DNA of 64,000 nucleotides from Allopontixanthobacter confluentis (GCF_009827615.1 NZ_WTYU01000002.1:355020-419019), one strand, 5' to 3'; positions 1 through 9,990 are shown, counted from the stretch's first letter. Notes: generated from the letters alone by a model not told the origin. Program-made: numbers and translations.

Positions 1-738
1 GTGGAACGAAGGCCGAATGCTGTGGCCAGATGACCCAGGGCAGTCGAACGCTCGTTCGCTGCAAGTGACTGCCAGCCAAAGGCCGTGGCGCCTGCACCTG
101 TTGCTGTGCTCTGTCCGCCAACCGCTGTGGTTGAATTGCCAGTTGTCACAGCCATTGTGCCAAGCGCAACTGCGTCATTGCCATTGGCGATCGCATCATT
201 ACCGATAGCGGTCGAGAAATCGGACTGTGCGTCAGCGTTTTCACCGATGGCAGTGGAACGAAGGCCGAATGCTGTGGCCAGATGACCCAGGGCAGTCGAA
301 CGCTCGTTCGCTGCAAGTGACTGCCAGCCGAAAGCTGTGGCGCCTGCACCTGTTGCCGTGCTCTGTCCGCCAACCGCAGTGGTTGAATTGCCAGTTGTCA
401 CAGCCATTGTGCCAAGCGCAACTGCATCATTGCCATTGGCGATCGCTTCATTACCGATAGCGGTCGAGAAATCGGACTGTGCGTCAGCGTTTTCACCGAT
501 GGCAGTGGAACGAAGCCCGAATGCTGTGGCCAGATGACCCAAGGCAGTCGAACGCTCGTTCGCTGCAAGTGACTGCCAGCCGAAAGCTGTGGCGCCTGCA
601 CCTGTTGCTGTGCTCTGTCCGCCAACCGCAGTGGTTGAATTGCCAGTTGTCACAGCCATTGTGCCAAGCGCAACTGCGTCATTGCCATTGGCGATCGCTT
701 CATTACCGATAGCGGTCGAGAAATCGGACTGTGCGTCC
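1..738 (-). repeat. Tandem 252-bp coding repeat (84 residues = six 14-mers)
   Basis: The same 252-bp unit occurs at 1-252, 253-504 and 505 to about 738, with only a handful of substitutions between copies, and probably continues off the left edge. Each unit encodes six YadA-head 14-mers in the same order, for example TAIGENADAQSDFS followed by TAIGNEAIANGNDA. The head 14-mers from about 740 to 1250 are much more diverged, so the near-identical block is a recent amplification inside an older repeat domain. Confidence 0.95.
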
Positions 739-1451
739 GCGTTCTCGCCAATCGCTACGGATCGCAGGCCAAATGCCGTGGACAGGTGGCCGACAGCAAT
801 AGCGCTCTCATTTCCTGCAAAAGACTGCTGACCTACAGCGGTTGAGTTCAGCGAATTCGCTACTGCAGAGTTGCCAACTGCGGTAGCGGCTTCACCGGTC
901 GCCTGTGAACTGTTGCCGAGCGCGGTTGAAGCCACGCCAGTTGCCTGGGCTACTGCGCCAACTGCCACGGTGAAATCACCAGAAGCGACAGAGCTTGAAC
1001 CGTTAGCCACTGCGCCAATACCGCTCGCATCTGCTCTTTGCCCCGTAGCGGAGCTGAAATCGCCGCCGGCGCTTGCGGCATAACCGGTGGCTGTCGAAAG
1101 GAAGCCAGCAGCGGTCGAGAGCGCGCCTGTGGCAACAGCACCCGGACCAGTTGCATTGGCGCTGAAGCCAGTTGCCGTGGTCTGGGTACCTGTTGCACTC
1201 GCCGAATTGCCCACTGCAGTTGAGCTGGTTCCGGTCGCCACCGCACCAACACCACATGCCAAGCTGTCGGGCAGGTCGGTGGAAGTTGCGCCGCCGTTGG
1301 TGTCAACGCCATCGGTCGCGACGCCATCTTCATTGGTGTCCAGCAGGCATTCTGTTGCCGAAGCAGGCGTTGCAGCCATCGCCATTGCCGCCATAACCAC
1401 AAACGAAGCTGACAATGTCAGACGTGATAGGTTCGATACATTTTTGCGCAT
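1..1451 (-). CDS. Incomplete YadA-like (trimeric autotransporter-type) surface protein, N-terminal part
   Basis: The gene starts at the ATG at 1451 and runs off the left edge, so only the first ~483 residues are visible. Residues 1-32 form an ordinary signal peptide (basic start, hydrophobic core, ATPASA before the likely cut); no extended ESPR signal is seen. A short acidic Asp/Asn-rich segment with two Cys (about 35 and 66) follows, then only 14-residue YadA-head repeats of the type TAxGxxSxAxGxxS, which in this family fold as a left-handed parallel beta-roll on the cell surface. A GAGGG lies 10 nt upstream of the start. The stalk and the C-terminal membrane anchor would lie outside the window, so the trimeric autotransporter assignment is by family. 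Adhesion or cell-cell contact is the expected role (inference). Confidence 0.85.
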   Translation of the reverse strand, partial: MRKNVSNLSRLTLSASFVVMAAMAMAATPASATECLLDTNEDGVATDGVDTNGGATSTDLPDSLACGVGAVATGTSSTAVGNSASATGTQTTATGFSANATGPGAVATGALSTAAGFLSTATGYAASAGGDFSSATGQRADASGIGAVANGSSSVASGDFTVAVGAVAQATGVASTALGNSSQATGEAATAVGNSAVANSLNSTAVGQQSFAGNESAIAVGHLSTAFGLRSVAIGENADAQSDFSTAIGNEAIANGNDAVALGTMAVTTGNSTTAVGGQSTATGAGATAFGWQSLAANERSTALGHLATAFGLRSTAIGENADAQSDFSTAIGNEAIANGNDAVALGTMAVTTGNSTTAVGGQSTATGAGATAFGWQSLAANERSTALGHLATAFGLRSTAIGENADAQSDFSTAIGNDAIANGNDAVALGTMAVTTGNSTTAVGGQSTATGAGATAFGWQSLAANERSTALGHLATAFGLRS

Positions 1452-1871
1452 AATTTCAAATCCCTCTTAGCGGCCTTGAGCCGACAATGAAAATCACCCT
1501 GAACAAGCCAGGCAAGTAACCGTGCGACCCGATTATCTTGGAGAGAAATTTAATTCCCCCGCTATTTCGTTAGAAGTTTTTAGATAAGTTTCAACTGGTT
1601 CCGAAAAGCGCCAAGCGATTAGCTGAGCCTGCTACGCCGAGAGTCACGTTTTCTAGCGGTTTTTGCGCGAAATGGTTGTTGAAATAATGTCGCTTTCATC
1701 AGGCGTCACAGCTTCGCACAACAGTATTGTCAGCACGCTTGAGTGATTGTGCAGTTCGGCTGGACCAAATACAGCGCCCGACAGGGTGGCAATCGCATCC
1801 GCCGGCATTCGCGCTAAAAAATGTCATTCGCGCATTTGATCATGAGACAGGCCTGTCTGCGAACAAGGGCC
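1452..1871. other. Non-coding stretch upstream of the YadA-like gene
   Basis: This 420-bp region separates the YadA-like gene from the tRNA-Gly gene, both on the minus strand. It must hold the promoter of the surface protein gene, but I found no convincing -35/-10 pair. Two things stand out: an AT-rich stretch around 1550-1600 and a perfect 14-bp palindrome, AGACAGGCCTGTCT, at 1845-1858 just downstream of the tRNA. I see no supported gene here. Confidence 0.5.
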
Positions 1872-1945
1872 TGGAGCGGGTAGCGGGAATCGAACCCGCA
1901 TCACTAGCTTGGAAGGCTAGGGCTTTACCACTAAGCTATACCCGC
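1872..1945 (-). tRNA. tRNA-Gly (anticodon TCC)
   Basis: A complete cloverleaf reads on the minus strand from 1945: 7-bp acceptor stem (GCGGGTA/TACCCGC), D arm, anticodon stem CTAGC/GCTAG with loop CTTCCAA (anticodon TCC), T arm GCGGG-TTCGATT-CCCGC, and an encoded 3' CCA at 1874-1872. It decodes GGA and GGG glycine codons. Confidence 0.96.
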
Positions 1946-2165
1946 TCTTGCGCAGTGCCCGATAGTGGCCATTTGCGGGCCTTGCAAGCCATCGCTGTCA
2001 AATGGCATTTTTTGTGCGGGTCGGCCATTTGCGTCAAATCGGGTGTCGGCCGCATCGGGCTTCGTGCTTCAAAAGCAATTCTAGGTTTGAGGCATTGCGT
2101 ATATTGCCTAGCTGACATGGACGCACTGCTTCGGCAGGACGATCATTCAACGATCCGGAAAATGC

Positions 2166-3068
2166 ATGCGCAGTCTGACCCATCTTGAACGCCTAGAGGC
2201 CGAAAGCATCCACATCATGCGTGAAGTGGTGGCAGAAGCGGCGAACCCGGTGATGCTGTATTCGGTCGGCAAGGACAGCGCCGTCATGCTGCATCTGGCG
2301 CGCAAGGCATTCTATCCTTCGCCGCCGCCCTTCCCCCTGCTGCACGTGGATACCACGTGGAAATTCCGCGATATGTACGCCTTGCGCGAAAAGGCGGCAA
2401 AGGATGCGGGGATGGAACTGCTGGTATGGCAGAACCCCGAAGCGATCGAGCGCGGCATTAATCCGTTCGACCATGGCGCGCTGCACACCGATATGTGGAA
2501 GACCGAAGGGCTGAAGCAGGCGCTCAACCATTATGGCTTCGACGCGGCCTTTGGCGGCGCGCGCCGTGACGAGGAAAAGAGCCGCGCGAAGGAGCGCATA
2601 TTCTCCTTCCGCACGGCCAGTCACGGGTGGGACCCGAAAAGCCAGCGGCCCGAAGTGTGGAACCTATATAATGCGCGCAAGGCCAAGGGTGAAAGCATCC
2701 GCGTGTTCCCGCTGAGTAACTGGACGGAACTGGACATCTGGCAATATATCATGGCCGAGAATATCGAGATTGTGCCGCTGTATCTGGCTGCCCCGCGCCC
2801 CACAGTGGAACGCGATGGCATGCTGCTGATGGTGGACGATGGCCGCTTTCCGCTGGAAGACGGGGAAGAACCTGTGCTGCGGTCCATCCGGTTCCGCACG
2901 CTGGGCTGCTATCCCCTTACCGGCGCTGTCGAAAGCAAGGCAGATACGCTGTCAGCCGTGGTGCAGGAAATGCTGATGACCACCACCAGTGAAAGGCAAG
3001 GCCGCACCATCGACAAGGATGAAGGCGGCGCAGGCATGGAAAAGAAAAAGCAGGAAGGCTATTTCTGA
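2166..3068 (+). CDS. cysD: Sulfate adenylyltransferase subunit 2
   Basis: Small catalytic subunit of ATP sulfurylase, which makes adenosine 5'-phosphosulfate (APS) from ATP and sulfate. At 300 residues it has the usual family length. The PP-loop ATP-pyrophosphatase motif is visible as SVGKDS at residues 33-38, followed by conserved blocks such as [12 protein letters not shown] and [16 protein letters not shown]. The stop overlaps the start of cysNC by one base (TGATG), so the two subunits are probably made in a fixed ratio from one message. It is the first gene of a cysD-cysNC-cysQ operon; I saw no recognisable regulator site in the 220 bp upstream. Confidence 0.96.
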   Translation: MRSLTHLERLEAESIHIMREVVAEAANPVMLYSVGKDSAVMLHLARKAFYPSPPPFPLLHVDTTWKFRDMYALREKAAKDAGMELLVWQNPEAIERGINPFDHGALHTDMWKTEGLKQALNHYGFDAAFGGARRDEEKSRAKERIFSFRTASHGWDPKSQRPEVWNLYNARKAKGESIRVFPLSNWTELDIWQYIMAENIEIVPLYLAAPRPTVERDGMLLMVDDGRFPLEDGEEPVLRSIRFRTLGCYPLTGAVESKADTLSAVVQEMLMTTTSERQGRTIDKDEGGAGMEKKKQEGYF

Positions 3069-5017
3069 TGGCTGACAGTAGCAACATTGCCAGCACCGCT
3101 TCTTCTCCTTCTGGGTCTGCCTATCAGACAGATGCGCTGATTGCCGAAGACATTGATGCCTATCTGGACCAGCACCAGAACAAGGGCCTGCTGCGCTTCA
3201 TCACCTGCGGCAGCGTGGATGATGGCAAATCGACCCTGATTGGCCGCCTTCTCTACGATTCCAAGATGATTTTTGAAGACCAGCTGGCCGCGCTGGAAGC
3301 AGACAGCAAGCGCGTCGGCACACAGGGGCAGGACATCGATTTTGCCCTGCTGGTGGACGGGCTGGCGGCGGAACGTGAACAGGGCATCACGATTGATGTG
3401 GCCTATCGGTTCTTCGCCACCGAAAAACGCAAATTCATCGTCGCCGACACGCCGGGGCATGAACAATATACGCGCAACATGGTCACCGGCGCTTCGACAG
3501 CCGATCTGGCAGTCATACTGGTGGATGCGCGCAAGGGTGTGCTGGTGCAGACCCGCCGCCATTCCTACATCGCGCATCTTCTGGGCATCCGGCACATTGT
3601 GCTGGCGGTGAACAAGATGGATCTGGTCGATTATGACCAGCAGGTGTTTGACCGGATCGTTACCGACTATACTGCATTTGCCAGCAGCATCGGGGTGGAT
3701 GCGTTCACGGCCATCCCGCTGTCGGGCTTCAAGGGTGACAATATCGCATCTGCGCCGTCAGCCAGCACGCCCTGGTATTCTGGCCCCAGTCTGATCGCCC
3801 ATCTGGAACAGGTCGAACTGGCCAATGTGGCAGCACAGGACGGCCCGTTCCGCCTGCCGGTGCAATGGGTGAACAGGCCCAATCTTGATTTTCGCGGATT
3901 TTCCGGCCTGATTGCCAGCGGCACGGTCAAGCCGGGTGACGGGGTGCGGATTGTGCCCTCCGGCAGGACCAGCACGGTCAAAAGCATCGTGACTTTTGAT
4001 GGCGAGCTGGAAGAAGCGGTCGCGGGCCAGTCCGTCACGCTGACGCTGGAAGACGAGGTGGATTGCAGCAGGGGCGATGTGATCGGCGCTGCAGAAGACC
4101 CGCCGCAATCATCCGACCAGTTTGAAGCCACGCTGGTATGGATGAGCGACGAGGCATTGAAACCGGGCCGCGGATATTGGCTGAAGCTGGCATCACAGCA
4201 GGTGACGGCTACCGTTCAGGAGCCAAAATACGAAATCAACGTCAACACCATGGCGCAGCTTGCAGCCAAGACGCTGGAGCTGAATTCCATTGGCGTGGCC
4301 GAAATCCACACCGAACGGCCCATAACTTTTGAACCCTATGACCGGAGCCGCGCGCTCGGCGGGTTCATTCTGGTGGACAAGATCACCAATGCCACTGTTG
4401 GTGCGGGCCTGCTGCATTTCAGCCTGCGCCGCGCCCAGAATGTGCATTGGCAACCCACGGAGATAACCCGGGACGACCACGCTTCGCTCAAGAACCAGAA
4501 AGCGCGGGTGCTGTGGTTTACCGGCCTGTCAGGCTCGGGCAAATCGACCATCGCCAATGAGGTGGAAAAACGCCTCAATGTGATGAACCGCCACACTTTC
4601 CTGCTGGACGGGGACAATGTGCGCCATGGCCTGAACAAGGATCTGGGTTTTACCGAGGCAGACCGGATTGAGAACATCCGCCGGGTGGGCGAGGTGGCCA
4701 AATTGATGAGCGATGCGGGCCTCATTGTGCTCACCGCATTCATCAGCCCGTTCCGCGCGGAACGCGATATGGTGCGCGGCATGATTGCCGATACGGAATT
4801 TATCGAAATCTACGTTGAAACGCCGCTGGCAGTGGCAGAAGCCCGCGATGTCAAAGGCTTGTATAAAAAAGCGCGCAGCGGGCAGCTGAAGAACTTCACC
4901 GGCATCGACAGCCCTTATGAAGCGCCGCAAGATCCGGAAATTCGCGTCAACACGGTGGAGATGAGCGTGGAAGACGCAGCGGATTATATCATCCAGAGGA
5001 TCCTCCCCCTGAAATGA
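3068..5017 (+). CDS. cysNC: Fused sulfate adenylyltransferase subunit 1 (GTPase) / APS kinase
   Basis: A 649-residue fusion. The N-terminal ~470 residues are CysN, an EF-Tu-like GTPase driving ATP sulfurylase: P-loop GSVDDGKST (48-56), DTPGH (127-131) and NKMD (182-185). The C-terminal ~170 residues are APS kinase (CysC) with its own P-loop GLSGSGKST at about 485-493. Together with CysD this converts sulfate to APS and then PAPS in the cytoplasm. CysNC fusions are common in proteobacteria. The start overlaps cysD by one base, and the end overlaps cysQ as ATGA. Confidence 0.96.
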   Translation: MADSSNIASTASSPSGSAYQTDALIAEDIDAYLDQHQNKGLLRFITCGSVDDGKSTLIGRLLYDSKMIFEDQLAALEADSKRVGTQGQDIDFALLVDGLAAEREQGITIDVAYRFFATEKRKFIVADTPGHEQYTRNMVTGASTADLAVILVDARKGVLVQTRRHSYIAHLLGIRHIVLAVNKMDLVDYDQQVFDRIVTDYTAFASSIGVDAFTAIPLSGFKGDNIASAPSASTPWYSGPSLIAHLEQVELANVAAQDGPFRLPVQWVNRPNLDFRGFSGLIASGTVKPGDGVRIVPSGRTSTVKSIVTFDGELEEAVAGQSVTLTLEDEVDCSRGDVIGAAEDPPQSSDQFEATLVWMSDEALKPGRGYWLKLASQQVTATVQEPKYEINVNTMAQLAAKTLELNSIGVAEIHTERPITFEPYDRSRALGGFILVDKITNATVGAGLLHFSLRRAQNVHWQPTEITRDDHASLKNQKARVLWFTGLSGSGKSTIANEVEKRLNVMNRHTFLLDGDNVRHGLNKDLGFTEADRIENIRRVGEVAKLMSDAGLIVLTAFISPFRAERDMVRGMIADTEFIEIYVETPLAVAEARDVKGLYKKARSGQLKNFTGIDSPYEAPQDPEIRVNTVEMSVEDAADYIIQRILPLK

Positions 5018-5802
5018 ACGATTTGCTGGACGATACGGCGCTTGCCGCGCATTTGGCCCGATGCGCGGGAAACATTCTGCTGCAGGTGCGCGATAGCGGC
5101 ATGTTTACCGGTGCAGCGGGCACGAAGGAACGGTTCGCAAAAGCCTTGGGCAAGGCAGGCGATGCCACAGCCAACCAGTTTCTGGTTCATGCCCTTGGCT
5201 GCCAGCGCCCCGATGATGGTCTGTTGTCAGAAGAAAGCAAGGATACGCAGGAGCGGCTGACAAAGTCGCGCGTGTGGATTGTCGATCCTGTGGATGGCAC
5301 CCGCGAATATGGTGAGAAACGCGCCGACTGGGCCGTCCATATCGCACTGGCGATTGATGGTGCGGCAACCGTTGGCGCGGTTGCGCTGCCCGGTGTGGGC
5401 AATGGCACCCTTGTGATTACATCAGACAAGCCAGTAGATCGCGCAGCCCATACAGGTGCGCCGCGCCTGGTGGTGAGCCGCACACGGCCCGCCCGCGAGG
5501 CAGTGTCGCTGGCCGAACGGCTGGGGGGCGAACTGGTTGCGATGGGGTCTGCCGGCGCAAAGGCCATGGCAATCGTACAGGGTCAGGCCGAAATATACCT
5601 CCACTCCGGCGGCCAGTATGAATGGGACAGCTGTGCACCGGTTGCAGTTGCAGCAGCGCAAGGCCTCCACTGTTCACGGATTGACGGGTCGCCGCTGGTT
5701 TACAATCAGGCGGACACTTACTTGCCTGACCTGCTCATCTGCCTGCCGCAGTTCGCGGATGCTGCGCTGGCGCATGTGCGGGACATTCACGCCCAAAGCT
5801 GA
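5014..5802 (+). CDS. cysQ: 3'(2'),5'-bisphosphate nucleotidase (PAP phosphatase)
   Basis: Inositol-monophosphatase superfamily member of 262 residues. The metal-binding signatures are clear: Glu pair in LLSEES near residue 73, DPVDGT at 91-96, and EWDSCAP towards the C-terminus. CysQ hydrolyses the PAP released when PAPS is used, which prevents inhibition of PAPS-using enzymes. The ATG overlaps the cysNC stop (ATGA), so it is coupled to PAPS synthesis, which favours CysQ over inositol phosphatase. A second family member at 32913-33695 lacks this context. Confidence 0.92.
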   Translation: MNDLLDDTALAAHLARCAGNILLQVRDSGMFTGAAGTKERFAKALGKAGDATANQFLVHALGCQRPDDGLLSEESKDTQERLTKSRVWIVDPVDGTREYGEKRADWAVHIALAIDGAATVGAVALPGVGNGTLVITSDKPVDRAAHTGAPRLVVSRTRPAREAVSLAERLGGELVAMGSAGAKAMAIVQGQAEIYLHSGGQYEWDSCAPVAVAAAQGLHCSRIDGSPLVYNQADTYLPDLLICLPQFADAALAHVRDIHAQS

Positions 5803-5873
5803 CTGCCGATACGCTGGCTGGCGGGGTTGGCTTGGGCCGATGACTTGGGCGGCTGGCCTGCAAGACCTGCCGA

Positions 5874-6509
5874 TCAGTTGCCGGTTATGGCCTCGACCAA
5901 TGTGCCCGCTTTTTGCGCATCCGGTTCAGGCTGCTCATCGCTTTTGGCGGCGTTGGCTTCGCTCTGCCCGGGGACTTCGATTGTGACATCGACCCGGCGG
6001 TTCGCCGCGCGGCCTGCCTCGTCCGCGGTGCCATCAAGGTTGGCGTTGGGCGCAACGGGGCGCATTTCGCCGAGCGCAATGACGGTGATGCGCGCTACGT
6101 CCACGCCCTTTTCCACCAGATAATCGCGCACCGCCTCAGCGCGCTTTCTGGACGATCGCAAGTTCGCCTCGTCATTGCCTGCAGAATCGGTGTGGCCGCG
6201 CAGGATAATCGCTCCGCTTGTCTGCATCTGCGGCGATGCCACGATGCTGTCGAGATCAGCCCGCGCCTTGTCAGTCAGCGTCGATCCGCTTTCCGCGAAG
6301 GAAATGGCCTGTTCCAGCGGAGCCATCGGAATGGCTTCGCGGTCCACTTCCGCTTCGGGACGAAAGATCGAAACGGCCTCGGCCGGCTCGTCTGACGCGG
6401 TCGGTTCTGGCGCGATTGGCGGCGGTTTCTGCTCGCATCCGGCCAGGCCGAGGGCAGAAATTGCCAAGCCAAGAAACAAGGGCGTCCGGTTCGTTTTCTT
6501 CATCATCAT
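5874..6509 (-). CDS. OmpA-family peptidoglycan-binding lipoprotein
   Basis: A 211-residue protein with a lipoprotein signal ending in LAGC (Cys25), a Pro/Glu-rich linker, and an OmpA C-terminal domain from about 85 to 180. That domain contains the diaminopimelate-binding signature around RGHTDSAGNDEANL and NRRVDV. It probably tethers the outer membrane to peptidoglycan. The ATG at 6509 overlaps the stop of the antiporter gene (ATGA); two further in-frame Met codons follow directly, so the true start could be 3-6 bases downstream. The acidic tail after the OmpA domain is probably disordered. Confidence 0.88.
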   Translation of the reverse strand: MMMKKTNRTPLFLGLAISALGLAGCEQKPPPIAPEPTASDEPAEAVSIFRPEAEVDREAIPMAPLEQAISFAESGSTLTDKARADLDSIVASPQMQTSGAIILRGHTDSAGNDEANLRSSRKRAEAVRDYLVEKGVDVARITVIALGEMRPVAPNANLDGTADEAGRAANRRVDVTIEVPGQSEANAAKSDEQPEPDAQKAGTLVEAITGN

Positions 6510-8356
6510 GCCGATTGGGGCTTCAACCCCCGCTTCCCCGCATTCTTCGCGGCCACTTCTTCGACCGTCAGTTTTTTAGGGGGTGAAAAGGAAATTATCG
6601 TGTCGCCAGCCCTGGGTTCCGGGCGCGAGGCATGGGTAAAGAACCGCATGCGCCCCGTTTCGCGGACGAGCAGCAGCATATGCGTGGATTCGGGCAGTTT
6701 TTCCTGTGCGTCTTCAAAATCAAACGCTTCGGAAAGCTTGGTCTGCCGGAAAACCCAGCCTTCCGCCTGCCGCTCATTCACATCTTCCACGCCAAAGCCA
6801 GACTGGAACAAGGCACGGCCGCGGAGGGAATCGGGCAATTTGCGATGATCGTCATGATCGCCCGCCTCACCCAGCTGATAGACGGCATCACGGCCGATTT
6901 CATGGGCAAATTCGTTGCAGACAAGCGCGTTATACGCCTCGTTCTCGGTCGCGGCGACCAGCACGTGGAACTGCGTAAGATCAAGATTATGTTCGGTTGC
7001 TTCGTTCAAAATTTCGCCGTGATAGAATGGCAGGGCTTTCTGCCGGGCAGGCGCCAGCCTTTGCCAGCTGGAATCGACCACCATAACCGGCGTTTTCAGC
7101 TTCTGCAGCTGCACCGCCAGCGCGATGGTCCACGGCGTGCTGCCGACAATGAGCAACCCGGGCCGTGTCTGGCCTTTGACCTTGAGCAACCGTGCGGCCA
7201 GATCAATCGTGAAACCATGCGCCACGATGGTCACGACGACGACCGCGAAACTCAGGCCGATAAGCACATTGCCATCCGCATAGCCAAGGTCAGTCAGGCG
7301 AAGCGCGAACAGGCCGGAAATGGCCACCAGCACGATGCCGCGCGGCGCAATCCACGCCAGGAACAGCCGTTCGTTCCAGGGAACGGAACTGAACAGCAGG
7401 CTGACAAGAATGGTGGCCGGGCGGACAATGAACAACAGCGCCAGCAGGAACAGGCCGAAGCGCCAGTTGAGATAAGAAAGCTGCGAAAAATCGAGCGATG
7501 CGGAAAGGATGATGAAGATGCCCGATACCAGCAGCACCGCAATATTCTGCTTGAACGGGTGGATGCTGCGCAGGCTGGAAACATTCATATTGGCAAGCGC
7601 AATGCCCATGACCGTCACCGCGATCAGCCCTGCCTCATGCTCGATCTTGTTGGACAGAACGAACACGCCGATGACGGTGGTGAGCAGCACTGGCACCTTG
7701 AGATATTCAGGCACCGCGCCCCGCGGAAATGCCCAGGCAATGACCACTGCCGCAGCGTAACCCAGCAGGCCGGCAAGGCCTGCCGCGATGAGCATGGGCG
7801 GAACCACCTCAAATACCGTCGCCCCATCGCCTGACAGGCGGAAATATTCATAGGCAATGACCGCGCATAATGCGCCGAACGGGTCATTAACGATAGATTC
7901 CCATTTCAGGATCGCCGCCGGGCGGGTCTGCACGCTGGATTGGCGCAGCAAGGGCAGGACAACCGTTGGCCCGGTGACGACCAGAATGCCGCCAAACAGC
8001 ACCGCGACCGGCCAGTTAAGGCCAGCAATGTAGAAACACGCCAGCGTGCCGAACAGCCAGCCCAGCGGAACACCCAATACTACCAGGCGGGAAACCCCGT
8101 CCCCTGCATGGCGCAGTTCGCGAAAATCAAGGCTCAGTCCGCCCTCGAACAGGATCAGCGCAACGCCGATTGCCACCATCGGCTCCAGCATTTCACCAAA
8201 GGCAAGTTCGGGGTCAATCAGCCCCAATGCCGGGCCAGCGATGAAACCCGCTGCCAACATCAGCACAATCGCAGGCAAGCCAGTGCGCCAGGCAAGCCAT
8301 TGGGCCCCGATACCCAGCACGCCAACCAGCGCGATTACAATTGCCTGTTGTTCCAT
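6506..8356 (-). CDS. CPA-type Na+(or K+)/H+ antiporter with TrkA-N regulatory domain
   Basis: A 616-residue inner-membrane protein. Residues 1-390 are almost continuous hydrophobic segments of the monovalent cation:proton antiporter family (about 12 helices, with ILFEGGLSL and a conserved NDPFGA motif). From ~400 a Rossmann-like TrkA-N domain begins (LLIVGSTPWTIALAVQL), then a shorter TrkA-C-like region, suggesting control by a nucleotide or by redox state. Likely role: pH and Na+/K+ homeostasis; the ion specificity cannot be read from sequence. It is co-transcribed with the OmpA lipoprotein downstream through a 4-base overlap. Confidence 0.87.
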   Translation of the reverse strand: MEQQAIVIALVGVLGIGAQWLAWRTGLPAIVLMLAAGFIAGPALGLIDPELAFGEMLEPMVAIGVALILFEGGLSLDFRELRHAGDGVSRLVVLGVPLGWLFGTLACFYIAGLNWPVAVLFGGILVVTGPTVVLPLLRQSSVQTRPAAILKWESIVNDPFGALCAVIAYEYFRLSGDGATVFEVVPPMLIAAGLAGLLGYAAAVVIAWAFPRGAVPEYLKVPVLLTTVIGVFVLSNKIEHEAGLIAVTVMGIALANMNVSSLRSIHPFKQNIAVLLVSGIFIILSASLDFSQLSYLNWRFGLFLLALLFIVRPATILVSLLFSSVPWNERLFLAWIAPRGIVLVAISGLFALRLTDLGYADGNVLIGLSFAVVVVTIVAHGFTIDLAARLLKVKGQTRPGLLIVGSTPWTIALAVQLQKLKTPVMVVDSSWQRLAPARQKALPFYHGEILNEATEHNLDLTQFHVLVAATENEAYNALVCNEFAHEIGRDAVYQLGEAGDHDDHRKLPDSLRGRALFQSGFGVEDVNERQAEGWVFRQTKLSEAFDFEDAQEKLPESTHMLLLVRETGRMRFFTHASRPEPRAGDTIISFSPPKKLTVEEVAAKNAGKRGLKPQSA

Positions 8357-8508
8357 CAGTCCCCGTTTCGCGCCCCGTCAGTTGCCTGGGTTCAAACCCC
8401 CAAATGGGGCGGAGCCATGCAGACCGCAGCATGCCATGCCGCAAACCTACATCGGGCTGACATTATTCCAATGCCCCAACGGCAATATATTTCCCGTTAC
8501 CAATGAGG

Positions 8509-9045
8509 CTATTGGCCTGCATAGTCCAGAATGGCATCAACCGCGACCCCCGCTTCGCGCAAACGGCCCGCGCCGCCAAGGTCCGGCAGATCAATCACGA
8601 ACAAAGCATGGTCCACGCGGGCACCAGCAGTGCGCAGCAGTTCCACCGCCGCCAGCGCCGTGCCGCCAGTGGCGACCAGATCATCGACAATGACGATGCT
8701 TTCATCCTGCCTTATCGCGGCAGGATCCACCTCCAGGCGGTCCATCCCATATTCCAGCGCATAATCGACGCCGATGGTGGGCACAGGCAGCTTACCTGGC
8801 TTGCGCACGGCAACAAAACCCACGCCCAGTCGCACCGCGACCGCAGCACCGAAAATGAAACCGCGCGCTTCCATGCCAGCGATTGACTTTGCGCCGGCGG
8901 CATCTGCCTGCTCTGCCAGAATTTCCACCGTTGCGGCCAGCCCCGGACCATTGCTGATCAAGGTAGTAATATCCCGGAACTGAATGCCCGTCTTGGGAAA
9001 ATCCGGAACAGTGCGGATAAGCGCGCGCAATGCATCAGGGGTCAT
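8509..9045 (-). CDS. apt: Adenine phosphoribosyltransferase
   Basis: Salvages adenine with PRPP to AMP. The PRPP-binding motif IVIVDDLVATGGT is present, with the family N-terminus MTPDALRALIRTVPDFPKTG. I start it at the ATG at 9045 (178 residues, normal for Apt) rather than at an upstream in-frame start at 9096, because the extra residues are not family-like and would run into the terminator hairpin at 9079-9115. It lies downstream of petC but beyond that terminator, so it probably has its own promoter or relies on readthrough. Confidence 0.94.
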   Translation of the reverse strand: MTPDALRALIRTVPDFPKTGIQFRDITTLISNGPGLAATVEILAEQADAAGAKSIAGMEARGFIFGAAVAVRLGVGFVAVRKPGKLPVPTIGVDYALEYGMDRLEVDPAAIRQDESIVIVDDLVATGGTALAAVELLRTAGARVDHALFVIDLPDLGGAGRLREAGVAVDAILDYAGQ

Positions 9046-9078
9046 ATCATGGCCTTGGCAAGAAAATGGTCGCAACGA

Positions 9079-9115
9079 AAAAGCCCCTCGCATCACCGGG
9101 ATGCAAGGGGCTTTT
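9079..9115 (-). terminator. Rho-independent terminator of petABC
   Basis: Fifteen-bp stem with one mismatch (arms 9079-9093 and 9101-9115, 7-base loop). Read on the minus strand it ends in a run of five T. It sits 20 bp after the petC stop and before apt. The plus-strand side also ends in four T, so it could work in both directions. Confidence 0.85.
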
Positions 9116-9135
9116 CAAGGGCAGCAAAGGAAAGG

Positions 9136-9990
9136 TCAATCCTTGCGGCTGGGCTTTACCGCAGACCAGATCTGCTTCTTGGCAAAGAAGGCCAGAATGG
9201 TGGCGAACAGCAGGAATCCAAGCACTGGCCAGCCTGTCTGCTTGCGCTTGTCGAGCGTAGGCTCGGCAGTCCAGGTCAGAAATGCCGCCACGTCCTGCGC
9301 CATCTGGTCGATGGTGGGATCAGGATTGCCAGGCGCGTAAGTGACCTGGCCATTGGCCGTCAGCGGGGGCGCCATCGCCAGGTTGAGATTGGGGAAATAC
9401 GGGTTGTAATGCAGGCCCGTTGGCGTTTTGGATGCCGGGAATTCCTTCAGGAGTTCCGCAGGCTGTGCCTGATACCCTGTCAGCAGCGAATAGACATAGG
9501 CCGAACCGTCATGCCGCGCCTTTGCCATCAAGGAAAGGTCAGGCGGAATGGCATTGTTGTTGGCAGCCGCTGCTGCAACGGTGTTGGGGTAAGGCGAAGG
9601 AAAGTAGTCAGTCGGCAGGCCGGGGCGCATGGTTGCTTCACCGGTGCTGGGATCAATGCCCGGAACCTGCCAGCTGGCGGCTTCCGCCTTCAGCTGTGCC
9701 TCGTTGTACCCGAGATCCGCCAGATCACGAATGGCGACAAACTTCATCGAATGGCAGGCAGCGCATACTTCCTTGTATACCTGGTAGCCGCGCTGAAGCT
9801 GCGCCTTGTCAAACGTGCCAAACACACCATCGCTGGCGAGATGCAAATCCTTGGGATATTTATGAAACGCGTGCTCTGCTGTTTCTTCGCCAAGGCCCTC
9901 GGTCGCGGCGACAAAGGCGCCGGTCGCGAATGACCACATCACGGCCACGGTGAAGAACAAGCCAGCCAGAATTCCGAAGAGGCGGATCAT
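9136..9990 (-). CDS. petC: Cytochrome c1 of the bc1 complex
   Basis: A 284-residue subunit of ubiquinol:cytochrome c oxidoreductase. The N-terminus carries a signal/anchor segment, the covalent haem motif CAACH lies at residues 76-80, the likely axial Met is in NLAMAPP (206), and one transmembrane helix near the C-terminus anchors the periplasmic domain. It passes electrons from the Rieske centre to a soluble or membrane cytochrome c. It is the last gene of petABC, 40 bp after petB, followed by a terminator. Confidence 0.96.
   Translation of the reverse strand: MIRLFGILAGLFFTVAVMWSFATGAFVAATEGLGEETAEHAFHKYPKDLHLASDGVFGTFDKAQLQRGYQVYKEVCAACHSMKFVAIRDLADLGYNEAQLKAEAASWQVPGIDPSTGEATMRPGLPTDYFPSPYPNTVAAAAANNNAIPPDLSLMAKARHDGSAYVYSLLTGYQAQPAELLKEFPASKTPTGLHYNPYFPNLNLAMAPPLTANGQVTYAPGNPDPTIDQMAQDVAAFLTWTAEPTLDKRKQTGWPVLGFLLFATILAFFAKKQIWSAVKPSRKD

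Noticed and set aside
1-738. CRISPR-like or satellite repeat
   Set aside because: The repeats are in frame, code for YadA-head 14-mers and have no spacers.
1845-1858. Palindrome AGACAGGCCTGTCT after tRNA-Gly
   Set aside because: Perfect, but has no loop or T run to act as a terminator and stands alone, so I do not call it an operator.
1727-2188. 153-codon plus-strand ORF between the YadA-like gene and cysD
   Set aside because: It runs through the tRNA-Gly gene in antisense and into cysD; not a gene.
6632-7834. 400-codon plus-strand ORF opposite the antiporter
   Set aside because: It is a high-GC shadow of a well-supported membrane protein gene; its translation is rich in His/Arg/Gln and has no domain or start signal.
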